Part shown: in pieces, positions 11,611 through 21,473 of the stretch
Layout: every line of letters begins with the position of its first letter
Position numbering within the stretch: the stretch's first letter is position 1
DNA from: Gymnothorax reevesii
Lineage: Eukaryota > Chordata > Actinopteri > Anguilliformes > Muraenidae
Length of the DNA stretch: 64,000 bases
NCBI GenBank assembly: GCA_029721435.1
Contig: CM056573.1
Location: forward strand, 153,967,947 to 154,031,946
Reading direction: 5' to 3'
Notes under the pieces: generated by a model
The model's input: the letters and a program-made list of their open reading frames with translations, nothing else
Databases searched by the model: none
Told to the model about the DNA's origin: nothing
Translations under genes and position numbers: made by a program

Positions 11611-11757
11611 ATGCTTTACTGTCAGGTGTGCTGTGAGCCCTTTCACCAGTTTTGTCTGGATCCTTCGGAGCGGCCGTTGGACGAGAATAAGGAGAACTGG
11701 TGCTGCCGCCGCTGCAAATTCTGCCACGTCTGTGGGCGCAAGAACAAATCCACAAAG
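11611..11757 (+). CDS. kmt2b: kmt2b exon: PHD1 end and PHD2 start
   Basis: 49 codons, phase 0 to 0, acceptor cttttcatag and donor AAG|gtagtg. It carries the rest of PHD1 (YCQVCCEPFHQFCLD, then NWCCRRC) and opens PHD2 with CKFCHVCGRKN. All zinc-binding cysteines and the histidine are present. PHD1-3 form a compact block in MLL proteins. Confidence 0.95.
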
Positions 11758-13240
11758 GTAGTGAGGCTTTGAGCATGTTAGCCTGGGTGGAGCACGCTCA
11801 GCTAGTGTATCCATTTGCACACTGCTGAGAGTCGCAAATCTGGCGCATGCTTATCTTTGGAGCTTTTGGCACCTGAAGCCAGCAATACACTAAGCAGCAT
11901 TATAGTTTGCAAAGCAAGATAAGACACCAAACTGAGGAGAAAGTTAAAAAACGAATTGCAAGTGCAGTGTTTTGAAATGAGTTATTTCTTCAGTCACTTC
12001 CAGTGTTGAATCTGTGACTATTCTGCTTTAGCCTTCTGACGAGCGTTTCTGCGGACACACTGACCCGTCTCTCCTAACTCAGTCATTTCCTAGACATGCA
12101 ATGTTTTCAGACTGTAAATCGTTCACACTTTATTCCTCATCTATTCCTTTATGAAGTCTTTGCCTCATTGAAGGGCTGACGTAATGGCAGGTCTGTAAAT
12201 ATTTGGCTCATAGGTTGCTATTATTTTAACTGTTAAACTGTACCGTACACAATTTCATGGAGCTAAAATGATTAAATATTGAATCTGAGTGCAGACTATC
12301 AGCTTTAAGTTGAGGTAATTTGCATCCGAATCAGGTGAACGGTGTAGGAATTACAGCGGTCATATCTGATCCCTCCATTTTTTTGGGGCCAAATGTATTT
12401 AGACAAATGAGTTAAAGTCTATTGCTCTGAACTCAACATGAAGTGCAAAGAAGCCAACATAAGCCTGCAAAGTTATAACTTACCCATTGAGAAATTGCTT
12501 GACTGTCTCATGTAGCCTGGCAACCATTTGGCACACTCTTCAAAGGTTAGAAGTGGTAAGCTCAGGAATGCAAAAAAGCCTGGAGGATCACAGATGACAA
12601 CTGTGAATGACTGAAAAATAGTTTCCATGGTGAAGGAACGACCCCCATTGCTCTACAGTTTGGCCAGATCAAAAAAATTCTTCTGGAGGTAGTTGTGTCT
12701 GTGTCAAATCAAGTACATGAGAATCTGATTCCAGAATGAAACCCTAACCCCCGATTTACACCAGATGCGTGTTTGGTCCGTCAGCACTCCGCCACGGCAG
12801 CGCAGCTGATAGGATTCCCTTTAGTCAGTGCATGTGCTTGCACTTCAAGTGTTATATCCACGTAGCTTAAGACTCACCATTTCTATTGCTATAGCTGCTT
12901 TAACCAACTTTATCATGCGACTGCTTTCAATTTATTGTGTATCTACGATTAATTGCGCATTTGCATTCCTTTAGATTATGCTCAATTACTTTGCATCGAA
13001 GCAGGCTTTATCAGTTACCTCTTGTTGGAAGACATGATTCACAGCTGTGTACCAGTACTTACTGCCCATTAGGTCAGTTGTTTTTTGATAGAACTTTCCC
13101 TATGTTAGTCCCACTCTTTCATTCCATCTTTGCAGATTCGAAAATTCGACCCTCTGAACCAAGGCCCACTACAGACTGGTAGAACTAGTAATGAACTAGA
13201 ATAGTCATAAAATATTCTTAAAAGACGTTTTAAATTCCAG
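11758..13240. other. kmt2b intron 2, left part; nothing recognised
   Basis: AT-rich intron sequence with no exon, RNA gene or clear terminal repeats. One CCCTAACCCCC at about 12744 is isolated and is not a telomere array. Confidence 0.5.
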
Positions 13241-14236
13241 CCTCCCTCTGGTCAGCCCTCAACTAGACTCACATCATATTTTGAATTGAGCTACGAAGGG
13301 GGACAGAGTACTGTGGCACCTCTCCTCCCTGCCATCGTTCAGCGCATGAGCTGCCCTGTCCTCAATGCCAGGGTTCTATTCATTGACTTTGGCTACATCC
13401 ACATGATTACATTTTTGTTTTAAAATGCATAACTTTTGCTACGTTTTCACCTAGGGTCCACACTACTCCGGTGTTTTTGAACCTCTAAAACTATTGAAAA
13501 CACTGCTTGATCCTGTTATAGTTTTGAAACTCCAGGACTGCATTGTGGTGTGGACAGAGATAGTTTTACTTCTTAAACAGTTTTAAAACGAAAATATATT
13601 TGTACTGGGCGTAGCCTTTAAGCTCTGCTTTCAACACCATCCAGTGTCACCAAATGATCATAAAATTCCCACCAGCCAACATACATCAGTGACAGGCACC
13701 AAGCCTTCAGGGTGGGGGCCACTATGTCACTGACCATCATTTCCTGCACTGGAGTCCCCCTAGGCGGTGCCCTCAGCCCCTTTCCTGTGTGCTCTCTACA
13801 CTAATGACTGTCTCGGCACCTCCCACATTACACTATATTTGAAATATTCAGTTGACACATCCATACTTGCACTTCTCAAAGGAAATTACTAAATTATGGC
13901 TTTTTAGTATGTGGTTCTCTCATTGACCCCTACGTCCTCTATATTTCCACATGCCACTTCACCATGGTCATAGTTACCAGTAAGAAGGAACTCCTTATAT
14001 TCAGTTCATATGCAGCATGGCCAAAATCAGTTTTCTCCCCAGTTCAAGGCTCCCAGCCCTCATTGGCACTTATCAAACGCAAAACGCTCGCCATCGTGGC
14101 AGACAACCTTAGCCATCCTGTGAACTTGTGCTTCACTCCACTCCCATCTGGCTGCAGATATGGATTTATTCCTGGAAGAACACACTACAAAAAGAGATTC
14201 TTGTCCTCTGCCATCATGGCCCTCAACAAGATGTAG
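13241..14236 (+). pseudogene. Non-LTR retrotransposon (LINE) remnant
   Basis: Pieces of a reverse transcriptase are readable on the + strand. Before the MITE at 13391 there is VLFIDF, and after it SSAFNTIQ; together these are the LINE RT motif. Further on are TGVPLGGALSPF (the family's TG.PQG..LSP motif) and, at 14040-14236, the C-terminal LSHPVNLCF.PLPSGCRY and RTHYKKRFLSSAI segments. Stops and frame changes are frequent. No 3' tail was recognised. The remnant predates the nested MITE. Confidence 0.7.
13391..13616. mobile_element. Foldback MITE with GGCTAC ends, nested in LINE
   Basis: Starts GGCTACATCCACA and ends GGGCGTAGCC. Inside are TTTTGTTTTAAAATGC and TTTTAAAACGAAAAT blocks in inverted orientation. 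It resembles a common teleost MITE. It interrupts the LINE RT motif exactly between the codons for IDF and SSAFNT, with TTT on both sides as a possible short target duplication. Confidence 0.7.
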
Positions 14237-14352
14237 CTGTAAAACTCTAAAAGACTATTGTGACTGTTCTTGTGACTGTTGTGTTTCTCGTGGCCATGCT
14301 TTTGTTCTATAGTGAGGTTTCTAAATATTTCTTGAGTACAGGCTGTGGAAAC

Positions 14353-14936
14353 CAGTGGCAGCTGGTGAACTGGTGATAGGGGAGGCTCAATACAATCCCT
14401 TAAAATTAATGATTGGTCACAACCTGTTTTCAATCATTCATTTAAATTACCATCACAGAAACTCTGAAAACTCTCAACATTATCAGGTGTGGCCAGTTTT
14501 CATTTATAACGCAAACCTTTCAACTCTCATGCTTTCGGTGTGAGTTTAACTGGCATATTTACGTTCCTCTGCTGTAGTCAGCAATTATTTGAACGACGCG
14601 TCTGTAGAGATTCTCGCGCGGAATTGAAGTCCTTGTGCACTGGAGGGGTTGGATGCAATGGAATTGCATTAAGACGTTTCAAATGATCTTATTTCATTTT
14701 AACGATCATGAAACGCATGCATTGCTTCCAATCCCTGAATAAGGAAAAGCATGAGAAGTCCGGAGTCATAATTGGTATGCATTATAAATGAAAACTGGCC
14801 ACACCTGATAATGTTGATTTATCAGAGTTTCTGTAATAATAATTTAAATGAATGATTGAAAACAGGTTGTGACCAATCATCAATTTCAAGGGATTGTTTT
14901 GAGCCTCCCGTATCACCAGTTCACCAGCTGCCACAG
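14353..14936. mobile_element. Complete hAT MITE, CAGTGGCAGCTGG family
   Basis: The left end is CAGTGGCAGCTGGTGAACTG and the right end is its near-perfect complement. An exact 8-bp duplication GTGGAAAC flanks it (14345-14352 and 14937-14944). The outer 180 bp of each side are inverted copies (AATGATTGGTCACAACCTG and TATCAGGTGTGGCCAG). No coding capacity. Truncated relatives are at 10234 and 49108. Confidence 0.9.
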
Positions 14937-14944
14937 GTGGAAAC

Positions 14945-15894
14945 AGTTCCTTTAATGGAGGAAGATAAATGATCTACCTATCCCTCTATCAATTTAGTGA
15001 TATCCATCTCTCTGTCTGTTTTTCTGTCTATCTATTCCGCACTGTTGAAGCAATTATTGGTTTTAATTTGATGGTTTGATCCTTGGGTTTTCTCCTGTGT
15101 GCGGGTGTGGAATCATCAGGTTCTCCATAAAGGCTGGCAGCCAGCAGTTTACGTCAGGCTGCTTTCCGCTGTACCGCAGGGTGTTTTAGTCAAAGTCTCA
15201 CAAAAAAAAAAAAAAAACTGGACTCCGTTCAAACGTATACTTGACAATGTACCCATCAGTCTAGGAAGATGGCTGGCTTGCCTCACAAGGCGAGAAATTA
15301 TGCAGTTAACATTACTGGCTAGCTAGCTCGGAGCTAAATTAATTTACCAGCATTCGCAAAAATTAGGGAACGGAAGAATGTGTAACCTGCTGGCAAACGT
15401 GACATGGCTAAATAGTTAGCTAGCTTTTCTTTCCATAAGCTTGAAATAGCAGAAGCAATGCAACAAACAAACTCAGCTTCACCGCTGCAAGTAGGCACGA
15501 GGTGTGTTAATGTCAACATGACGTTATAAGGTTAGAATAAAATTACTAGCTCATAAACGATGGCTAACAGTGGCAATGTCGTCACTTGTCTCGGTTTGCA
15601 GAAAGCACTGATGTTGGCGAGCTGGCTTTAACATGATCTCTCCTTCTCGCACCACCGATGCTGTCTTTAAAGAACTTGGAGAAAAAACCATAACTGATTC
15701 TTTTGATGACAGACAGTAGTAGACATGATTATTGTTAACTCTTAGACAGAGTTGCCTGGTGTTGATTTTGAGCGGTCAGTGTTGCTTCTTAACCACGTTC
15801 CTGTTGTTTCTGTTTCGATGTGACTCCGATCAGTTTCTACGACTGACCGCACTGCCAGATTGACCTCGAGTCCTCAATTAATGCGGTGAAGGAA
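14945..15894. other. Intron 2 sequence between MITE and DIRS
   Basis: No gene recognised. There is an A run at 15203-15217. The rest is AT-rich intron sequence without visible terminal repeats. Confidence 0.45.
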
Positions 15895-16112
15895 AACTTT
15901 AGGTTATTTACATAACCCCGGTTCTCTGAGTAATATGAGTGAGATGTCTCACTATGGGATGCACGCCTCGCTGCAGCCTCAGAAGCATTAATCTCATTAC
16001 GCCAATCCTGATTGGCTGGTGAACGTGTCCGTCCGCCCAGGTGGTACACCCACCTTAAATAGCTCATGCGGACGGCACCACGTCATTCAAGACAAGCACC
16101 TCTTCTCACTCG
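15895..16112. repeat. DIRS 3' inverted terminal repeat
   Basis: Contains CTTTAGGTTATTTACATAAC (outer extension, 15897 onwards), ATGGGATGCACGCCTCGCTG, then CAATCCTGATTGGCTGGTGA, TTAAATAGCTCATGCGGACG and TCTTCTCACTCG. From ATGGGATGC inward it is the complement of 20504-20652. The TTAAATAGC block could act as a promoter element in the mirror copy at the 5' end. Confidence 0.9.
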
Positions 16113-16134
16113 CCCCAGCAAGAAGGGTTGTCTG

Positions 16135-16231
16135 GTGAGACATCTCACTCATATTACTCAGAGAACCGGGGTTATGTAAATAACCTAAAGTTCTCTTTCA
16201 TAATATTTCGCTCGATGTCTCACTATGGGAT
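16135..16231. repeat. DIRS internal complementary region
   Basis: The first half (16135-16189) is the reverse complement of the outer extension of the 3' ITR. The second half (16193-16231) equals the minus-strand outer extension of the 5' ITR. GTT at 16190-16192 marks the junction. In DIRS-1 models this region is the splint that aligns both ends of the RNA/cDNA to make a circular intermediate. Confidence 0.9.
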
Positions 16232-16302
16232 ATCGTAGCTCCCGTATTGCCAGACAAGCTTATCCAGCGTCCACCAACCCACAGAGAAGCAATCTGTTCC
16301 AG

Positions 16303-19300
16303 TCAGGACAGCAGAACCGCGCGTGCCACGCACGGGGCGGAAACGTCCAGCTTATAAAAGCGGACAAAAGTGAGAGGCGAGGACCAACTCGCCGCTGCAC
16401 AGATGTCCTGAACAGAAACTCCCCTGAATAAGGCCCAGGATGCGGCCAAGCCCCGAGTCGAGTGCGCCCGCATGCCCACAGGCGGCTGCAAACCCCGACA
16501 CGTATAGGCCAAAGCAATCGCCTCCACCACCCAATGGGATAGGCGCTGCTTAGTGATAGGTTTTCCTTTATGAGGATTAGCCCAGGAGACGAACAGCTGA
16601 TCGCTCCTCCTGAATCCCCTAGTCCTGTCCATGTACATGCGCACCGCACGGACTGGACATAACGCGTGCGACTGCTGCTCCTCTGTTGAGGCAGCAAAGG
16701 CCAGAAGGTCAATTGGAGAACATGAGCCCACCACCTTAGGCACAAAAGCCGGGTTGGGCCTCAAAATCAACCTTACATCTCCCGGGAAGAGCTGAGCGCA
16801 TGACGGATGCACCGAAAGCGCATGGATGTCACTAACTCGCTTAGCTGAAGCCAGAGCCAGCAACAACACAGCCTTGAAAGACACGTGCTTCAAGTCTGCC
16901 CCTTCCAGTGGCTCAAAAGGAGGGCCCTTAAGCCCCTCGAGAACCACAGCCAGATCCCACGGTGGCACCAGTGATCTGGACACGGGGAGAAGCCTGCGCG
17001 CTCCCTTCATAAAACGGCAAACCAGTGGGTGCTGACTCGCCGTTCGCTTTCCAAACCCCACGTGACAGGCGGCGATCGCCGCCAAGTACACCTTAATCGT
17101 GGAGAAGGCTTTCCCTTTGTCAATCAGGTCCTGCAAGAATGACAGTATAGCACTCACCGGACACTGAAAAGAAACGTGGCCGTTCCTGTGACACCACCCC
17201 TCAAACACCCTCCACTTACAGTCATACAAAGACCTAGTGGATGGGGCCCTAGCGTTTTGTATAGTGGAAATCACAAGCTGTGACAATCCCACAGCCGAGA
17301 GACTGAGCCACTCAGGGGCCACGCCCACAACGCCAGGCGTTCCGGGTGCGGGTGGAGGATCGCCCCCCCCCCCTGCGATAGCAGGTCCCTGCGCAGCGGG
17401 AGCTGCCAAGGCTGAGCGCACAGTAACCGATATATTTCCGCTAGCCAATGCATCGCCGGCCAATGCGGAGCAATCAATATCAGTGCGTGACCACGTTCCC
17501 TCACTCTGGACAGAGTGGGGGATATCAAGGCCAGGGGAGGGAACGCGTAAAGAAGCTCGTGCGGCCAGACGTGCGCAAGTGCGTCTATGCCAAGGGGAGC
17601 ATCCATGCCGCGCAGAGAGTAAAACAGCGCGCACTGCGCGTTGCGCCTCCACTTTCTGTGGGGAGGATAGATTGGAATGTGGAAGTACGCGTCTTTCAGA
17701 TCGATTGAAGTGAACCAATCGTTCTGACGTACAAGACGCAACAGGGATGCGTGTGTGAGCATCCTGAACTTGTACTTCCTGAGATATTTGTTCAGAGCCC
17801 GTAAATCCAGGATAGGGCGAATACCGTTCCCCCCCCGTTTGGGGACTAGGAAATACCTGGAGTAGAAACCGCTCTGACATTGTGCGGGAGGGACGACACA
17901 GATTGCTCCTTTGTTTAACAGTGAGAAAATTTCCTCCTGTAAAACACGAGCTGACTCTCCCCGCGCCTGGGAGTGTATAACGCCGGCGAATCGCGGGGGG
18001 ACAGCGGCGAATTGCAGCCTGTACCCCCTCGAAGTCGTCCTCAACACCCAGGGTGGGGCTGCCAGTGCGACCCATCTCCGCCATCTGAGGGCGAGAGGTG
18101 ATGTGCACTGCAGCCCTTCCACCACAAGAGGGCCCAGCCGTAGTGCGGTGGTGCCCTCTTGTGGCGGAATGACACAGCCCCCGGGTGACGTGCCCTGCAG
18201 TCCTCCCACCACAAGAGGGCCCAGCCGCAGTGCGATGGCGCTCTCCTGTGGCGGAATGACAAGGCCCCCGGGTGGCGTGCTTATTTTGACAGATTTGGCT
18301 TTCTTTATTTTCAGCTGCGCCCTCGGCACTCGGCCTGGCTGCGACAGCGGGACACAATTTATTCTCTTTGAGAAAACTTTTGTGTATGTGCGTGCTTGTG
18401 GACATGAGAGGGGGGCAACCGCTAAACCCCGCGACGTCAAATGTCCATCTCTCCCGGCTTGCACTGGCACGGTCCGAGGCAGCTGGGAGATAGGGGCGTG
18501 GGGAGCCCCTGGGTGCACGCCCGAAAGCCAAACAGGTGGAGCCGGAGAACGGGGAACTTCCAGCTGCGTCACCAGTGGAGAGAGGGGGGGTCAGGCCGCT
18601 CTTCTTTTTCCTGGCCTGGCTGCTGGCGGTATGCGCGGGTCGCGCAGGCGCAGCTGCAGCCGGGGCCGAGGGCTTTTTGGGCCAGCCGGGCCGACCTGGC
18701 GGAGCAGGCGGGGCGGGCTGAGGCCTCCACAGTTTCGGCATTTTAAACTGTGAATCCTGTGAAGCAGCCTGTGCAAAGGTCTTACGCTGAGCAGGCGGAA
18801 GAGGAGCAGGGGGCTTTCGAGGGAGGCAGAGCTTGAGAGCTTCATCCTCCTTTTTAGCTTCGCACCGCCGTTGCATAGAAGCCAACGCGGAACCGAAGAT
18901 CCCCTCCGGGACAATGGGCATGTCCAGGATGTCATCCTTCTCCCTGTCCGACAGGTTGGCGAGGTTGAGCCACCGCGCCCGTTCCTGTAGGACCATGGTC
19001 CCCAGCGCTTTTCCCGTGGCCTGGACCGCGCAGCGTTGGACACGGAGACACAGGTCGGTGACGACCGGTATTTCCTCCCATGTAGCTGGGTCCTGAGTTA
19101 GCACAAAATCCTCACACAACTCAGCCTGATAAGCCGTGAGCAGGGAGAGGACATTGAGCGCTCTGGCCGAAAGCGCAGCCGCCTTATACGCCTTCTCAGT
19201 CAAGGCTGACTGAAAACGGTCCGACTTGGATGGCAGACTGGGGCTCCGGGAGGACACCGCTGACAGGCGGGGGTGAAGGTGCGCTGCCACGAGTGGCTCC

Positions 19301-20112
19301 ATCGGAGGCATGCGGAGCAGACCCAGGCTCTCCATCGCCTCACAATCGAGGGACGAGGCACCGGGAACTGGGCTCCTGCTGCTATAAGGGCGGTCTTTCC
19401 AAGAGCGCGCAACCTCATCTAGCAGCTCCGGGAAGACGGGGAGAAGTTGTTTCGTCGCACTCTTAGCCAAGGGCAATTTCTTCCCCTCGTAGCGGGATCT
19501 GGTGGTCTCAGCTACGACAACGGGCCAGGGGATGTTCAGCCGGACAGCAGCGCGTTTGCACACGTCGAGAATGTCGGAGCTGGGGAGAGGAGAAGCTGGT
19601 ATGCATCCATCCCGAGAGGTGACGGAGGCCGCGGGCTGCGCGGCCCGAGCCGGAGTAATGAAGACGTCGTCATCTTCCTCATCCTCTGATATGAGGAGTT
19701 CAGAGACGCCATCTTCATCGTCCCCATAGTCCAGTTCTAGGACGTCTTCCTCACACGGGGGATCCGCGTCTAGGTCGAGCTGGGAGCCCCAGCTGGCGCT
19801 AGCCTCCGGAATCGCCGCCGTAGCGACCGCCAAATCCTGCTTGCCCTCGGCGGCAGCACCGTCGGAGGGGAGGAGGGGGTCGATTCCAGACAAGCTAGCC
19901 TGGCGGGCTAGCCGTCTGCGGAGACTTTTCGCTGTAAACACCGCGCAGTGTTGGCACGAGCCGGGAAGTTCGATAGCCATACGGGCGTGTTCCAGCCCCA
20001 GGCAGCTCGAGCAGACCTGGTGTGGATCTTTACTCGAGATCTTGTTCCCACAGCGACAGGGACGGGTCCCGGAGTCTCCGTGCCCCTTGGTATGGGGGTT
20101 TTGGGCCTCCAT
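16303..20112 (-). CDS. DIRS Gag and tyrosine recombinase in one open frame
   Basis: Starts at the ATG at 20112-20110 (MEAQNPHTKGHGDSG), about 1,270 codons, no stop. The same frame is open upstream to 20385 through a tandem repeat leader. The N-terminal part is DIRS Gag, with a cysteine/histidine cluster (RPCRCGNKISS, then C..CLGLEHA and C.HC). A Pro/Ala-rich linker follows (about 18550-18800). The C-terminal third is the tyrosine recombinase: catalytic arginine in ASAKRVSDIHALS (about 16829-16850), HSTRG as the HxxR motif (about 16450-16465), and tyrosine in RFYKLD (about 16348-16365). The middle overlaps the RT frame and is probably read as RT in intact relatives. The recombinase looks undamaged. 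Whether a fused protein is made is unknown. Confidence 0.8.
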   Translation of the reverse strand: MEAQNPHTKGHGDSGTRPCRCGNKISSKDPHQVCSSCLGLEHARMAIELPGSCQHCAVFTAKSLRRRLARQASLSGIDPLLPSDGAAAEGKQDLAVATAAIPEASASWGSQLDLDADPPCEEDVLELDYGDDEDGVSELLISEDEEDDDVFITPARAAQPAASVTSRDGCIPASPLPSSDILDVCKRAAVRLNIPWPVVVAETTRSRYEGKKLPLAKSATKQLLPVFPELLDEVARSWKDRPYSSRSPVPGASSLDCEAMESLGLLRMPPMEPLVAAHLHPRLSAVSSRSPSLPSKSDRFQSALTEKAYKAAALSARALNVLSLLTAYQAELCEDFVLTQDPATWEEIPVVTDLCLRVQRCAVQATGKALGTMVLQERARWLNLANLSDREKDDILDMPIVPEGIFGSALASMQRRCEAKKEDEALKLCLPRKPPAPLPPAQRKTFAQAASQDSQFKMPKLWRPQPAPPAPPGRPGWPKKPSAPAAAAPARPAHTASSQARKKKSGLTPPLSTGDAAGSSPFSGSTCLAFGRAPRGSPRPYLPAASDRASASRERWTFDVAGFSGCPPLMSTSTHIHKSFLKENKLCPAVAARPSAEGAAENKESQICQNKHATRGPCHSATGERHRTAAGPSCGGRTAGHVTRGLCHSATRGHHRTTAGPSCGGRAAVHITSRPQMAEMGRTGSPTLGVEDDFEGVQAAIRRCPPAIRRRYTLPGAGRVSSCFTGGNFLTVKQRSNLCRPSRTMSERFLLQVFPSPQTGGERYSPYPGFTGSEQISQEVQVQDAHTRIPVASCTSERLVHFNRSERRVLPHSNLSSPQKVEAQRAVRAVLLSARHGCSPWHRRTCARLAARASLRVPSPGLDIPHSVQSEGTWSRTDIDCSALAGDALASGNISVTVRSALAAPAAQGPAIAGGGGDPPPAPGTPGVVGVAPEWLSLSAVGLSQLVISTIQNARAPSTRSLYDCKWRVFEGWCHRNGHVSFQCPVSAILSFLQDLIDKGKAFSTIKVYLAAIAACHVGFGKRTASQHPLVCRFMKGARRLLPVSRSLVPPWDLAVVLEGLKGPPFEPLEGADLKHVSFKAVLLLALASAKRVSDIHALSVHPSCAQLFPGDVRLILRPNPAFVPKVVGSCSPIDLLAFAASTEEQQSHALCPVRAVRMYMDRTRGFRRSDQLFVSWANPHKGKPITKQRLSHWVVEAIALAYTCRGLQPPVGMRAHSTRGLAASWALFRGVSVQDICAAASWSSPLTFVRFYKLDVSAPCVARAVLLS
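17268..18050 (-). pseudogene. DIRS reverse transcriptase, internally deleted
   Basis: In a second minus-strand frame, overlapping the Gag-recombinase frame, early RT motifs are clear: GFYSRYFLVPKRGG, RPILDLRALNKYLR and FTSIDLKDAYFHIPI. Soon after the IYPPHRK segment (about 17652-17660) the sequence jumps to NAQCALFYSL, PLGIDALAHVWPHELLYAFPP and HPHPERLALWAWPL, which in DIRS proteins lie far downstream. The catalytic LDDW box, the rest of RT and RNase H are therefore absent. Breakpoint about 17620-17655. This copy cannot reverse transcribe itself. Confidence 0.85.
18103..18277. repeat. 87-bp tandem duplication in DIRS
   Basis: Two adjacent units of about 87 bp (18103-18189 and 18190-18277), each holding CCACAAGAGGGCCCAGCCG and a near-complement GCGCTCTCCTGTGG or GCCCTCTTGTGG. 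Each unit can therefore form a hairpin. 87 is a multiple of three, so both overlapping frames stay open and the protein gains a 29-residue repeat. Confidence 0.8.
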
Positions 20113-20153
20113 TCCTAGCGAGCTGGTGTGCAAGCCGGGAGACGAGGCAGAAA

Positions 20154-20349
20154 ACCGAGAGGTAGCTGGTGTGCTAGCGCTCGGAGCTCGACGTGCCGTG
20201 GTGGGGCGTCGAGTGAAGAAACCGAGAGGTAGCTGGTGTGCTAGCCTTCGGTACTCGACGTGCCGTGGTGAGGCGTCGAGTGAAGAAAACCGACAGGTAA
20301 CTGGTGTGCTAGCCTTCGGTACTCGACGTGCCGTGGTGAGGCGTCGAGG
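20154..20349. repeat. Three 67-68-bp tandem repeats in DIRS leader
   Basis: Units begin at about 20154, 20221 and 20289, each with ACCGA.AGGTA.CTGGTGTG, then CTCGACGTGCCGTGGTG and GCGTCGAG. They lie between the 5' ITR and the probable Gag start, so they may be leader or promoter repeats. Confidence 0.8.
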
Positions 20350-20503
20350 ACAGTGCTGACCAAGCCGTGTAGGGCGGGAGAGCACTGAGTCCGGTCTGGT
20401 GTGACCGACGAAGCAAAAAGGTATCCAAAGCTTGTAGCGCCCGGCGACAGAAAATCCGTCTGTGGACAGTTCAGCTAACTAGCCCTGGACGCGAGATATG
20501 CTC

Positions 20504-20693
20504 CGAGTGAGAAGAGGTGTTTGAATGACGTGGTGCCGTCCGCATGAGCTATTTAAGGTGGATGTACCACCTGGGCGGACGGACACGTTCACCAGCCAAT
20601 CAGGATTGGCGTAATGAGATTAATGCTTCTGAGGCTGCAGCGAGGCGTGCATCCCATAGTGAGACATCGAGCGAAATATTATGAAAGAGAACA
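20504..20693. repeat. DIRS 5' inverted terminal repeat
   Basis: Complement of the 3' ITR from ATGGGATGC inward, with its own outer extension (AGACATCGAGCGAAATATTA then TGAAAGAGAAC). On the minus strand GCTCATGCGGACG and TTAAATAGC motifs lie 110-150 bp inside the end, where a promoter would be expected. Confidence 0.9.
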
Positions 20694-21142
20694 TGCACTT
20701 CAGAACTTCATTCATGACTGATAATTCTTATGAATATTCACTGTAAATGTCAATGATCATGGGTTTGTTTTGTTTGTATTTTGCAAGTGCTTAAAATCTT
20801 TGGGAATACATTTCCAAGTGTCTCGACATGCTGCTGGCTGGCGGCTACAGGACCCGAGAACCCCAGCTAATATATGTATTAGCAGACATGTATAATTTAC
20901 AGCACAGACGGGTGATTTTAAACATGTGGAAAACCCTGAATCATTTTGCCACTGATGTCCTCTGGTTTTGCTTGATTCCTACTGAGCACCAAATGGGTGG
21001 CTGCTGCTAAGTGGATGCCAATCACGAGACGACCATCAGGGCAGTGTGGGCGCAAATTGCTCACCTGCAGAGGTCCTCATCCGTGGCTGGCGCATTATTG
21101 GAAGCCCCCAATAATATATATGTATATTTTTTTTTTTTCCAG

Positions 21143-21235
21143 CCGCTGTTGGAGTGTGAGAAATGTCAAAACTGTTATCATCCCTCCTGCTTGGGACCCA
21201 ACTATCCAAAACCTAACAAGCGCAGGAAGTCTTGG
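21143..21235 (+). CDS. kmt2b: kmt2b exon: core of PHD2
   Basis: 31 codons, phase 0 to 0, acceptor with a long T run then ccag, donor TGG|gtaagc. Encodes PLLECEKCQNCYHPSCLGPN and a basic KPNKRRKSW tail. The CEKC pair, histidine and following cysteine are PHD2 zinc ligands. Confidence 0.95.
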
Positions 21236-21473
21236 GTAAGCACTGAATCCAAAGTTGGAGGAACACACCATGATAAACATGGACATAAAATTATTTGTCT
21301 GCTTTCAGAGAGCTTGTTTGACAGTAGGAGCAGTGCCACATGCCTTCGCCTCTGGACTTCACTCACTGCCTCTGTGTTTTAAGAGATAACTTTTAAGCAT
21401 TTGCCCTGGGAAAAAAATAAATTATTCTGCTGTTTCAATCAAAGCCTTTCCACTCCACTGCCCCTGTCTGTAG

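Larger units (their letters stand above)
15895..20693 (-). mobile_element. DIRS-type tyrosine-recombinase retrotransposon
   Basis: Oriented on the minus strand, 4.8 kb. It has inverted terminal repeats (5' ITR 20504-20693, 3' ITR 15895-16112) with different outer extensions. An internal complementary region (16135-16231) joins copies of both extensions. The element carries gag, a truncated reverse transcriptase and a tyrosine recombinase. An AAC trinucleotide stands at each outer end (15895-15897 and 20691-20693), and the matching GTT appears once at the junction inside the internal region. There is no long target duplication, as expected for integration by recombinase from a circle. It is GC-rich compared with the surrounding intron, which suggests a fairly recent arrival. 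Confidence 0.92.

Noticed and set aside
12744..12754. CCCTAACCCCC as a telomere repeat
   Set aside because: Only one unit; no array.
17237..18753. Long open frames on the + strand across the DIRS element
   Set aside because: They run antisense to Gag, RT and recombinase, have no family motif, and arise from the GC-rich codon bias of the minus-strand genes.
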